Of a stretch of 64,000 bases of DNA, positions 28,761-40,200 are shown one piece after another (within the stretch, counting starts at the first letter, position 1; every line of letters begins with the position of its first letter). The notes below the pieces were generated by a model, which did not search any database, was not told where the DNA came from, and was given only the letters and a program-made list of their open reading frames with translations. This DNA comes from Sphingomonas sp. EC-HK361 (GTDB taxonomy: Bacteria > Pseudomonadota > Alphaproteobacteria > Sphingomonadales > Sphingomonadaceae), in assembly GCF_902498785.1 (NCBI RefSeq), contig NZ_LR701494.1:1-64000 (forward strand), given 5' to 3'. The position numbers and the translations under genes are program-made.

Positions 28761-28862
28761 CGAGATGCCCGTCGCCCGAAATTGCGGCGATCCTCGTGAC
28801 ATTTTCTCCCAATCGGCGCGGCCCGCTTTCACGCAGGCCCGCGCGTTCAGACCATCAGGACA
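28703..28862 (+). promoter_or_regulatory. Candidate RNA pairing that masks the secA Shine-Dalgarno
   Basis: TGTCCTGGT (28703-28711) can pair with ATCAGGACA (28854-28862) over nine positions: seven consecutive Watson-Crick pairs, one G-U and one further A-U. The second arm contains the AGGA (28857-28860) that serves the secA ATG at 28871. The first arm lies 15-17 codons before the end of the small ORF, where a ribosome halted near its C-terminus would cover or open it. No folding calculation was possible. Confidence 0.35.
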
Positions 28863-28870
28863 CCACCGTC

Positions 28871-31621
<2,751 letters not shown>

Positions 31622-31638
31622 GGACTGCGGCATGAGAA

Positions 31639-31673
31639 AAAAGGCCTCGCGGATCGTCTCCGCGGGGCCTTTT
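31639..31673 (+). terminator. Strong hairpin terminator after secA
   Basis: A 15-bp stem (31639-31653 with 31659-31673, one G-T pair) with a 5-base loop, beginning AAAA and ending TTTT. It lies between secA and a converging lipoprotein gene and can serve both strands. Confidence 0.8.
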
Positions 31674-31695
31674 CTACAAGACGAAGCTGGTTGCT

Positions 31696-32292
31696 TTACC
31701 GCTTGGGCAGCACCACCGTCGGTCCGATCCGGTCGGCGACTTCGCGCGCATTGAAGGCGCGGACGTTGTCGGGGCCGGGATTGCCCTTGCGCATCACGAT
31801 CTCGGCGCTCGCTTCGTAGCGATCGACGGTGCGGACGTCGAAATCGTCCCAGCCGAACCCGCCGAAGCCGCCATAACCGAAGCCGCCACCGAACCGGCGC
31901 CAGCCATAAGGCCGACCGTAGAAATTCCACGAGGGACCCCAGAACCCGCCAAAGCCATAGCGCGGGCCGAAACCGGGCGTCGAATAGGTCTGCGCCTGAC
32001 GATCGGTGTCACGCTGGACCATGATGAAATAGTCATAGCCGTTCTGGAGCGTCAGTTCGGCCGCACGGAACAGCAGATACCGCTCCACCGTGTCGCGATC
32101 GGTCACCGTATTGCCGGCAAACGTCACCAGGAACCGGTTCGATTCGACCTGCCGCTCGCTATAGCCGGTGCGGTTGAAGCCCGATCCCGTCGCCGGGCGG
32201 TAGGGGGTTTCCGTGGCGCAGGCCGACACCAGCAGCGTCGTTCCGGCCAGTGCGGCGATGACGGCACCGCGACCCAGTTTACTTGCTCTCAT
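31696..32292 (-). CDS. CC0125/CC1285-type lipoprotein with Gly/aromatic-rich segment
   Basis: About 198 residues. A lipoprotein signal peptide ends at LVSACAT. The core with GYSERQVESNRFLVTFAG and VERYLLFRAAELTLQNGYDY resembles the CC0125/CC1285 lipoprotein family of Caulobacter relatives, where a hydrophobic beta-alpha domain is conserved. Between about residues 105 and 150 there is a low-complexity stretch of Gly, Phe, Tyr, Trp, Arg and Pro, then a charged strand (RYEASAEIVMRKG) and a C-terminal NAREVADRIGPTV. The function is unknown; the probable location is the inner leaflet of the outer membrane. Confidence 0.8.
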   Translation of the reverse strand: MRASKLGRGAVIAALAGTTLLVSACATETPYRPATGSGFNRTGYSERQVESNRFLVTFAGNTVTDRDTVERYLLFRAAELTLQNGYDYFIMVQRDTDRQAQTYSTPGFGPRYGFGGFWGPSWNFYGRPYGWRRFGGGFGYGGFGGFGWDDFDVRTVDRYEASAEIVMRKGNPGPDNVRAFNAREVADRIGPTVVLPKR

Positions 32293-32474
32293 TTGTCCGT
32301 CTCCGTGTTCGCCGAGGGGCGAAACGCTCCTGCGTTTTAGTGTCCCCCAGTGGAACGTGCGATGAACGACTTGGCTCCGTCAACCAACGGTTCGTCGCGG
32401 CGCCCGGTCGCGGCAGGTTCGAGCGTGTTTGGGGGCTGGCGGCAAAGCGCCGGGGGCGCTAGCCAGCGCGCGGC

Positions 32475-33053
32475 ATGAAGCACGCAGGCATCAAGAACGG
32501 GGGCATGAAGGACTGGCTCCACTTCGCGACCCGCTTGGCGCGCAACCCGCGCGCGGTCGGCGCGATCGCGCCGTCGGGGGCGCGGCTTGCCCGGCTGATG
32601 GCGGCGGAGGTGGATTCGATCGGCCATGGCCGCGTGCTGGAATTGGGGCCGGGCACGGGATCGATCACCCGCGCGCTCGTCGCGCACGGCATCGCGCCCG
32701 ACCGAATCGTCGCGATCGAGGCCGATGCGCGTTTCGCGCGGACGATCGCGAAGAAGTTCCCCGGCATCACCGTCATCCAGGGCGACGCCTTCGATCTGAA
32801 GCATCTGGAAGGCGATGAGCCGTTCGATGCGGTGATTTCCGGGATTCCGCTGCGCAATTTTCCCGGCGAGCGCGGGCAACAACTGATCGAGGGCATGCTC
32901 GATCGGCTACCCGGCCACGGGCTGTTCGTGCAGTTCTCCTATGGGTTGCGCCCGCCTGTCGAACGCCGCAATGGCCTGGGCGTGCGGCTGGCGGGGACGA
33001 GCTGGCGCAACGTGCCCCCAGCGCGGGTCTGGGTGTATCGCAAGACTGCGTGA
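32475..33053 (+). CDS. Class I SAM-dependent methyltransferase, PmtA-like
   Basis: About 192 residues. The SAM-binding motif I is VLELGPGTGSIT, followed by the acidic VAIEAD after the second strand and VIQGDAF as motif II. An N-terminal amphipathic stretch (LHFATRLARNPRAVGAIAPSG) and the overall size are typical of Rhodobacter/Agrobacterium-type phospholipid N-methyltransferases (PmtA), which methylate phosphatidylethanolamine, and of related KsgA-like enzymes. The start may be 32475 or the ATG at 32505. Its substrate cannot be fixed from sequence alone. Confidence 0.75.
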   Translation: MKHAGIKNGGMKDWLHFATRLARNPRAVGAIAPSGARLARLMAAEVDSIGHGRVLELGPGTGSITRALVAHGIAPDRIVAIEADARFARTIAKKFPGITVIQGDAFDLKHLEGDEPFDAVISGIPLRNFPGERGQQLIEGMLDRLPGHGLFVQFSYGLRPPVERRNGLGVRLAGTSWRNVPPARVWVYRKTA

Positions 33054-33104
33054 TTGTCGGGAAAGAAGGCGATGAGCGCAACCGCATCGCGGCGTTCGCT
33101 TCGG

Positions 33105-33179
33105 TGGCTCCCTGAGTAGGATTCGAACCTACGGCCGCTCGATTAACAGTCGAGAGCTCTACCGCTGAGCTATCAGGGA
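33105..33179 (-). tRNA. tRNA-Asn (GTT)
   Basis: A full cloverleaf on the minus strand. The 7-bp acceptor stem is TCCCTGA/TCAGGGA, the D arm contains AGCTCAGCGGTAGAGCT, the anticodon loop CTGTTAA has anticodon GTT (33145-33147), the T arm contains GGTTCGAATCC, and discriminator G with CCA is encoded in the DNA. It lies just downstream of nadK on the same strand and has its own promoter. Confidence 0.97.
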
Positions 33180-33196
33180 TCGTTGCCGAGGGCGCG

Positions 33197-33224
33197 TCTA
33201 TAGCCCGCGCGCGGCGGGATGCAA
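33197..33224 (-). promoter_or_regulatory. Promoter of tRNA-Asn
   Basis: On the minus strand TTGCAT (33224-33219), a 16-base spacer and TATAGA (33202-33197), with the expected start about ten bases before the mature tRNA 5' end at 33179. It lies in the short gap after nadK. Confidence 0.6.
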
Positions 33225-33241
33225 CCCAGATTGTGGGCCGA

Positions 33242-34021
33242 TTATGACAGAAACTGCTCCATCGTGATCCGGTCGTCGAGCGCATGTTCGGGGTCGAACA
33301 GCAGCGTCAGTTCGCGGGCGCGGTCCATCGCGATATCGACCTGCGCCACGTCGCGAATCTCGCGCTGGTCCGCGACGGCGGAGACGGGCCGCTTGTCGGG
33401 TTCGAGGATGCGCAGGGACACCCGCGCCTTGTCGGGCAGGATCGCCCCGCGCCAGCGCCGCGGGCGGAACGGGCTGATCGGGGTCAGCGCGACCATGCCC
33501 GAGCCGAGCGGCAGGATCGGTCCCTGCGCTGAGAGGTTGTAGGCGGTCGAGCCGGCGGGGGTCGCGACGAGGATGCCGTCACAGGCCAGTTCTTCCAGCA
33601 CGATGCGGTCGTTCACGGTGATCTCGATCTTGGCGGTCTGCCGCGTCTCGCGCAGCAGCGACACCTCGTTGATCGCGGGGAGGCGGTGAATGCGACCGTC
33701 GATCCCGGTCGCGGTCATCAGCAGCGGCGTGACCTTGAACGCCTTCGCGCGCTCCAGCCGACTGTCGATGTCGTGCGGGCGCCATTCGTTCATCAGGAAG
33801 CCGACGGTGCCGAGGTTCATGCCGAATACTGGCACCGCAGGTTTGCGCCATTCGAGCATCGTGTGGAGCGTCTGGAGCAGGAAACCGTCGCCGCCGAGCG
33901 CGATGATGACGTCGGCCTTCTCGATATCGACCCAGTCATATGCGTCGGCGAGCGCGTTTGCGGCCGCCTGCGCCGGCGGGGTCGGTGAACTGACGAGCGC
34001 GCGCCGTGGGTAGAGGGTCAT
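33242..34021 (-). CDS. nadK: NAD kinase
   Basis: About 259 residues. It phosphorylates NAD to NADP. The family motif GGDGF is seen in IIALGGDGFLLQTLH, followed by GMNLGTVGFLMNE, the NE motif in INEVSLLRE and the glycine-rich DGILVATPAGSTAYNLSAQG. The ATG overlaps the moaA stop by four bases, so the two are likely co-transcribed. Confidence 0.95.
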   Translation of the reverse strand: MTLYPRRALVSSPTPPAQAAANALADAYDWVDIEKADVIIALGGDGFLLQTLHTMLEWRKPAVPVFGMNLGTVGFLMNEWRPHDIDSRLERAKAFKVTPLLMTATGIDGRIHRLPAINEVSLLRETRQTAKIEITVNDRIVLEELACDGILVATPAGSTAYNLSAQGPILPLGSGMVALTPISPFRPRRWRGAILPDKARVSLRILEPDKRPVSAVADQREIRDVAQVDIAMDRARELTLLFDPEHALDDRITMEQFLS

Positions 34022-35079
34022 CCGCCAGTCACGCTCATGTGGCGGCTGACGGCCGGCGCCTCCCCGGCGCCGATGCGGAAATCGTGCGCGCGCGGTTTCG
34101 TTGCGACCGCCGAGTCGATTGCTGCATCGAGCCCGGCGACGCCGCCTTGGCGCAGCGCGGCCTTCAGATCGACCGCCTCCTCATGCCCCAGGCAGGCGTG
34201 AAGCTTGCCCTCCGTCGTCAGCCGGACGCGGTTGCAGCCGTCGCAGAAATTGTTGGTAAGGGGCGAGATCAGCCCCAGCCGCGTCCTGGTCCCCTCCACG
34301 CGCCAGTATCGTGCCGGACCGCCGGTGCTGCTGTCGTCGCGCACCAGCGGAAACAGCGCGGAGAGGTCGTCGAAGACGGCGGTCAGCGGCACGAACCGAT
34401 CCGCGCGATCCTCATCGATGGCGCCGAGCGGCATCGTCTCGATGAGGGTCAGGTCGTGACCCTCGGCGATGCACCAACGCAGCATGTCGGCGATGGCGTC
34501 GTCGTTCAGGCCCTTCAGCGCGACCATGTTGATCTTGACCGCAAGCCCCGCGTCGCGTGCCGCGGCGATGCCGCCGAGGACCTGATCGAGATCGCCGTGG
34601 CGCGTGATGAAGCGGAATGTCCCGGCGTCGAGGCTGTCGAGGCTGACGTTGATCCGCCGCATGCCGGCATCGAACAGCGCGCCCGCATGGTCCGCCAACC
34701 GGGTCGCGTTGGTCGTCATCGTCAGCTCGTCGAGGCCCCCTTGCGGACCATTAGCGCCGACATGGCGGCCGAGGCGCCGCGCGAGGTCGATGACATCGCG
34801 CCGCACGAGCGGTTCGCCGCCCGACATGCGCACCTTGCGCACCCCGCGGGCGATGAAGCGTTCGGTGATGATCGCCAGTTCGTCCAGGCTCAGCAGCGCC
34901 GCGCGCGGAAGGAAGGTCATCTGCTTCGCCATGCAATAGCGGCAGCGCAGGTCGCAGCGATCGGTCACGGAAATGCGCAGATAGCGGATTGCCCGTCCGA
35001 AGCCGTCGACGAGCCCGGACGGCGGCGACAGCAAAGCCTCCGGGGGTAAAACGTCGCGGGGTGCGGGGGCGTCGGCCAT
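34018..35079 (-). CDS. moaA: GTP 3',8-cyclase MoaA
   Basis: A radical SAM enzyme of about 353 residues that makes the first molybdopterin precursor from GTP. The N-terminal cluster motif is CDLRCRYC. The C-terminal second [4Fe-4S] cluster Cys residues are in CDGCNRVRLTTEGKLHACLG, and the protein ends in the Gly-Gly pair that is essential in MoaA. It supplies cofactor for the PaoABC-like enzyme elsewhere in the window. It is transcribed with nadK. Confidence 0.96.
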   Translation of the reverse strand: MADAPAPRDVLPPEALLSPPSGLVDGFGRAIRYLRISVTDRCDLRCRYCMAKQMTFLPRAALLSLDELAIITERFIARGVRKVRMSGGEPLVRRDVIDLARRLGRHVGANGPQGGLDELTMTTNATRLADHAGALFDAGMRRINVSLDSLDAGTFRFITRHGDLDQVLGGIAAARDAGLAVKINMVALKGLNDDAIADMLRWCIAEGHDLTLIETMPLGAIDEDRADRFVPLTAVFDDLSALFPLVRDDSSTGGPARYWRVEGTRTRLGLISPLTNNFCDGCNRVRLTTEGKLHACLGHEEAVDLKAALRQGGVAGLDAAIDSAVATKPRAHDFRIGAGEAPAVSRHMSVTGG

Positions 35080-35185
35080 CTGTGCCGAGCTAGGACGTCA
35101 CGCCGGCGATGTGAAGGGCCACGCGGCATTTGCGCCGGCTGCGGCTCGGGCTACAGCGATGCGTGTGGGGGAGCGACAGGAACAC

Positions 35186-36694
35186 ATGCAGACAGACGCG
35201 CCGGACGCCGTTTCGATCCACGGTGACGCGCCGGGCATCGCGGCGGCGGCGCTGCAGGCGGGGTTGCGGATTGCTGATGACGGTGCGGTGATCGTGGTCA
35301 CGACGATCATGGCGGTCGAGGATGCGGCGGACGAGGCCCGGCAACGGCGCCAGGCGCTTGTTGCGATCGTCGGCGCCGATGACGCGGATGCCGCGATCGA
35401 GGCGGGGGCGACGCATGTCGTGAGCGCGAACGCCGATCCGGCCGAGGTCGCGCGCACACTGCGGCTGGCGGTGCGCCACGTCCGCCGCCTGCGCGACCTG
35501 CCCTCGCCCGCGCGCCGCCGGGGGGAGAGCGAGGTGGTGCCGGCGTGGGTCACGGCGGCGCGCCCGGTGGCGCTGGCGCTCATCGCGCTGACCCGGTTCG
35601 ATGTCGTGAACGCCGCCTATGGCCGTGCACGCGGCGACCGGCTGCTGGAGAGCGTGCTGGCGCGGCTGCGGAGCGTGGTCGGGCCGGGTGCGCAGGTTGA
35701 GCGGCTCGACGGGGCGGAGGTGCTGATCGCCTGGCCAGACCCGGCCGGGGCGAGCGACGACGCGATCGAGCAGGCGCTGGCGGAGCCGTTCGATATCGAT
35801 CGCACCGCGATTCTGCTCGGCAGCCGAGTCGCGGTGCTTCCCGTCGTGCAGGGCGATGTGGCGGACACGCTGCGGCATCTGCGGTTGCGGATCGAGGAGC
35901 CGTCGGCGTCGCCGCTGACCGGATCGGTGCTTGTCGAGCAGCTCGCGATCGACGTCCACCGCGCGATCGAGAATGGCGAGATCGGCGTCCTCTTCCAGCC
36001 GCAGGTCGTGATCGCGACCGGAGCGATCAGCGGAGTGGAGGCGCTGGCGCGCTGGGCGCACCCGACCCGCGGCGAGATCGGTGCCGAACTGCTGTTCGCC
36101 GCGGCTGAGCGCGCGGACGTTGCGCTGCCGCTGTCGGAGCATGTCCAGGCGGCGGCCATCGCGGCGGCGGCGGCGTGGCCCGAATCGCTCGCGCGGCTCC
36201 GGCTGTCGATCAACGTGACGGCGGCCGATCTTGCCCGCAGCGACTTCGCGCCGAGGCTGCTCGCGCAGGTGGATGCCAGCGGCTTCGCGCGCGGGCGATT
36301 GACGGTCGAGATCACCGAAAGCGGGCTGATCGCCGAGCTCAATTCGGCCGCGCGCCTGCTGTCGCATCTTCGCGGCGCGGGGTGCCACGTCGCGATCGAC
36401 GATTTCGGGACGGGCTATTCCAGCCTCGCCTATCTGAAAGCGCTGCCGCTCGACTATCTGAAGATCGATCGCAGCCTGACCGTCGACATCGCCGGCTCCG
36501 ACCGCGACCGGGTGGTGGTGCGCGGGGTCATCGCGATGGCGCGTTCGCTGGGGCTGGAGACGATCGCGGAAGGGGTGGAGGATGCGCGCCAGCGCGATCT
36601 GCTCGCGGCGGAGGGTTGCACGCTGTATCAGGGCTATCTCTGCGCGCCGCCGCTGACCGGCGCGGCGCTGGTCGATCTGGTGGAGGGGCGATGA
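35186..36694 (+). CDS. EAL-domain protein with receiver-like and degenerate GGDEF domains
   Basis: About 502 residues. The N-terminus is receiver-like but degenerate (ALVAIVGADDADAAIEAGATHVV). A GGDEF-type domain follows, whose signature position reads LDGAEVLIA, so diguanylate cyclase activity is not expected. The C-terminal EAL domain is intact: VEALARW, SINVTAADL, VEITESGLI, IDDFGTGYSSLAYLK, LKIDRS, IAEGVED and QGYLCAPP. It is therefore predicted to hydrolyse cyclic di-GMP, with the degenerate domain as a possible GTP sensor. The ATG at 35186 has AGGA in place; an ATG at 35159 is possible. It overlaps the next gene by four bases. Confidence 0.86.
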   Translation: MQTDAPDAVSIHGDAPGIAAAALQAGLRIADDGAVIVVTTIMAVEDAADEARQRRQALVAIVGADDADAAIEAGATHVVSANADPAEVARTLRLAVRHVRRLRDLPSPARRRGESEVVPAWVTAARPVALALIALTRFDVVNAAYGRARGDRLLESVLARLRSVVGPGAQVERLDGAEVLIAWPDPAGASDDAIEQALAEPFDIDRTAILLGSRVAVLPVVQGDVADTLRHLRLRIEEPSASPLTGSVLVEQLAIDVHRAIENGEIGVLFQPQVVIATGAISGVEALARWAHPTRGEIGAELLFAAAERADVALPLSEHVQAAAIAAAAAWPESLARLRLSINVTAADLARSDFAPRLLAQVDASGFARGRLTVEITESGLIAELNSAARLLSHLRGAGCHVAIDDFGTGYSSLAYLKALPLDYLKIDRSLTVDIAGSDRDRVVVRGVIAMARSLGLETIAEGVEDARQRDLLAAEGCTLYQGYLCAPPLTGAALVDLVEGR

Positions 36695-37116
36695 GGCATA
36701 TTCTGGCGGCGACAGCGGTCGTGATTGTGGCGGCGACGCCCGCGGCCGCGCAGGCGCAATCGGCGCAGCAGGCGATCACGGCGGAAATGGCGAAAAGCGC
36801 CGCCGGCTGGAACGGCGGGAATCTCGATGCCTTCGTTGCGGTGTATGCCTCGGACGCCATCTACGCCGCGGGTAACGAGATCGCGCGAGGGCGCGACGCA
36901 ATCGCCGCGCGTTATGCGAAGAGCTTCGCGAACGGCACGAACACGCGCGGGCGGCTCGCGTTTCAGCCCGTCGCGTGGCGAACTTTGAGCCCCGTGCACA
37001 TGCTCTTCGTCGCGCGCTGGACGCTGACGGGAGCGAAGACCGAAACCGGGCTGACGACGCTCTTGTTCGAGCGGCGGAAAGAGGGCTGGCGGATCATTTC
37101 GGATCACAGCAGCTAG
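36691..37116 (+). CDS. Exported NTF2-like (DUF4440/SgcJ-type) protein
   Basis: About 141 residues: a signal peptide (MRHILAATAVVIVAATPAAAQ) followed by an NTF2-like fold with the SgcJ/EcaC pattern, WNGGNLDAFVAVYASDAIY near the start, an ARGRDAIAARYAKSF helix, and C-terminal strands ending GWRIISDHSS. Such proteins bind small ligands or have poorly known enzyme roles. The ATG overlaps the EAL gene stop (ATGA), so it is probably coupled to it; no functional link is known to me. Confidence 0.78.
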   Translation: MRHILAATAVVIVAATPAAAQAQSAQQAITAEMAKSAAGWNGGNLDAFVAVYASDAIYAAGNEIARGRDAIAARYAKSFANGTNTRGRLAFQPVAWRTLSPVHMLFVARWTLTGAKTETGLTTLLFERRKEGWRIISDHSS

Positions 37117-37126
37117 GAGCGAGAAT

Positions 37127-37230
37127 ACTCCCCTCCCTGGAAGGGAGGGGAGGGGTGGGTGGGCTTCCACAAACGCTGAGCCAACCGGAGAGCAACCCAC
37201 CCCCGGCCCCTCCCTTCCAGGGAGGGGAGT
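37127..37230. repeat. Palindromic intergenic repeat, family C, copy 1
   Basis: Left part from 37127 (ACTCCCCTCCCTGG) and right part ending at 37230 (CCAGGGAGGGGAGT) are mirror complements, with further C-rich/G-rich sequence inside, giving one long imperfect hairpin of about 104 bases. The right end touches the mfd stop codon. A related element follows topA at 61071-61190. Confidence 0.75.
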
Positions 37231-40200
37231 CAGGACCCCGCCGCCTTCGCCAGCCCCTTCGACAATTGCAGCGCGCCGTTCAGCCGCGCCTGCGGGTCCG
37301 GCCAGTTCCGCGTCAGCGCCAGCTTCGAATCCGGGCGCAGCTTCGCGATGCCGCCCAGCCTTTCCACATAGGCGAGCAGCCCGTCGATGTTCGGCGGCTT
37401 GTCGTCGTGGAAGGCGACGAGGGCGCCCTTGGGTCCGACGTCGATCTTCGCGACGCACGCAATCTTAGCGTTCAGCTTGATCTCGATGACCTTGACCAGA
37501 TTGTCGGTCGCGTCGGGCAGCGGGCCGAACCGGTCGATCATCTCGGCAGCGAACGCATCGATCTCGCGGCGGTCGTCGAGCTCGTTCAGGCGGCGGTAGA
37601 GCCCCATGCGAAGGTCGAGATCGGGGACATACTCTTCCGGGATCAGGATCGGCGCATCGACGGTGATCTGGGGGGAGAAGTCGCGCGGGCGCTGGAACGC
37701 GCCGCCGGCCTTGGCGTCCATGATCGCCTCCTCCAGCATCGCCTGGTAGAGTTCGTAGCCGACCTCGCGGATATGCCCGGACTGCTCATCGCCCAGCAGG
37801 TTGCCCGCGCCGCGAATGTCGAGATCGTGGCTCGCCAGCTGGAAGCCGGCCCCCAGCGAATCGAGGTCGCTCAGCACCTTCAGCCGCTTCTCTGCGGTGT
37901 CGGTCATCTGTCGCTCCGGCGGGGTCACCATATAGGCGTAGGCGCGGGTCTTCGATCGCCCGACCCGCCCGCGCAGCTGATAGAGCTGGGCGAGGCCGAA
38001 GCGGTCGGCGCGGTTGACGATGATCGTGTTGGCGCTCGGGATGTCGATCCCGCTTTCGATGATGCTGGTCGAGACGAGCACCTCGAACTGCTTGTCGTAG
38101 AATGCGCTCATCCGTTCCTCGACCTGCGCCGGCGCCATCTGGCCGTGCGCGATGACGTAGCGGATCTCCGGCACGTCCTTGCGCAGATACTCCTCGATAT
38201 CGGGCAGGTCGGCGATGCGCGGCGTCACGAGGAAGCTCTGCCCGCCGCGATAATGTTCGCGCAGCAGTGCCTCGCGCAGCACCACGGGATCCCACGGCAT
38301 CACATAGGTGCGCACCGCGAGGCGATCGACCGGCGGGGTCTGGATCACCGAGAGCTCGCGCAGGCCCGACATCGCCATCTGCAGCGTGCGCGGGATCGGC
38401 GTCGCGGTGAGCGTTAGGACATGGACGTCCGCCTTCAGCGCCTTCAGCCGCTCCTTGTGCGTCACCCCGAACCGCTGTTCCTCATCGACGATGACGAGGC
38501 CGAGGCGCTTGAAGTCGACGCCCTTGGCGAGCAGTGCGTGAGTGCCGACGACGATGTCGATGCTGCCGTTTGCCAGACCGTCCTTGACCTGTTTCGCCTC
38601 CGCTGCACCGACGAGCCGCGACAGCCGCCCGATCTCGATCGGAAACCCCTCGAACCGGCTCGAGAAGTTGATCGCGTGCTGGCGCGCGAGCAGCGTCGTC
38701 GGGCAGACGACTGCGACCTGCATCCCCGCCATCGCCGCGACATAGGCCGCCCGCAGCGCGACCTCGGTCTTGCCGAAGCCGACATCGCCGACGACGAGCC
38801 GGTCCATCGGCTTGCCCGCGCCGAGATCGCCGAGCACATCGCCGATCGCGCGGTCCTGATCGTCGGTTTCCTCATACGGGAAACGATCGACGAAACTGGG
38901 GTAACCGCTGTGATCCGGTTCCGCGACCTGCCCCTCGCGCAGCGCGCGTTCGGCGGCGACCGCGATCAGCTCACCCGCGATCTCGCGGATGCGTTCCTTC
39001 ATGCGGCTCTTGCGCCGCTGCCACGCCTCGCCGCCGAGACGGTCGAGCGCCGCGCCGTCCTCGCCCGATCCGTAGCGCGACAGGACCTCGAGATTCTCGA
39101 CCGGCACGTAGAGCTTGTCGCCGCCCGCATATTCCAGCGCGACACAGTCGTGCGGCGCCTTGGCGACCGGAATCTGGGTCAGCCCGATATAGCGGCCGAT
39201 GCCGTGATCGACATGCACGACGAGATCGCCCGGCGACAGCGTCGCGAGCTCGGCGAGAAACGCGTCGGCCGACTTGCGTCGCTTGGCGCGGCGGATCAGC
39301 CGGTCGCCGAGCATGTCCTGCTCGGTCAGCAGCGCAATTCCGGGCGCGGTGAAGCCGTGGTCGAGCGGCAGGACGATGAGCGCCGTCTGCGTTTCGCCGA
39401 CGCCGAGCGCCTCCTGCCACGTCTCGACCGCCTTCGCGCCGGTCAGGCCGTGATCGTTCAGCAGGTTTGCGAGCCGATCGCGCGCGCCGACCGAATAGCT
39501 GGCGAGAATGGCCTTGCGCTTGTCCTTGCGCAGCTTGCCGATGTGATCGACGACCGCCTCATAGACGTTCGCTGCGTTCGCGCGCTCGGGCGCGAAATCG
39601 CGCGGGCCATCGACATCGAAATCGAGGACGGTCGCGCTTTCGGGCTCGTGAAACGGGCTGACGAGATGCGCGGGCGCGGCGGCAAGCCCTGCGGCCCACT
39701 CCGCTGGGTCGAGATAGAGCGACGCGGCGGACAGCGGGCGATAGCTTCCTGGCTGCGATCCCTCCGCGCGCATGCGGTTCTCGTAATAATCGGCGATCGC
39801 TTCGAAACGTTGCTCGGCGGCCGCCGCGACGCCCGAATCGCGCACGACGATGGCACCTTCTCCCAGATGGTCGAAGAACGTGGACAGCTTGTCCTCGAAC
39901 AGCGGCAGCCAATGCTCCATCCCCGCCAGCCGCCGCCCTTCGCTCACCGCCTGGTAGAGCGGGTCGCCGGTCGCGGTCGCGCCGAAGCGGTCGCGGTAGC
40001 GCGCGCGGAAACGCTTGATCGATTCGTCATCGAGCAGCGCTTCGGACGCCGGTAGCAGGGTGAACCCGTCGATGCGGCCCGTCGTGCGCTGATCCTCGGG
40101 CGCGAAGGTGCGCACGCTCTCGATCTCGTCGCCGAAAAAGTCGAGCCGCAGCGCCTGTTCCTCCCCGCTCGGGAACAGATCGACGATGCCGCCGCGCACT

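Noticed and set aside
33105-33179. tRNA-Asn as an integration site
   Set aside because: No integrase gene or repeated tRNA 3' fragment is visible within the window; the neighbours are core genes.
37117-37229. Possible CRISPR-like or IS end between the NTF2-like gene and mfd
   Set aside because: One palindrome only, no spacer series, no transposase and no target duplication; better seen as a family C repeat.
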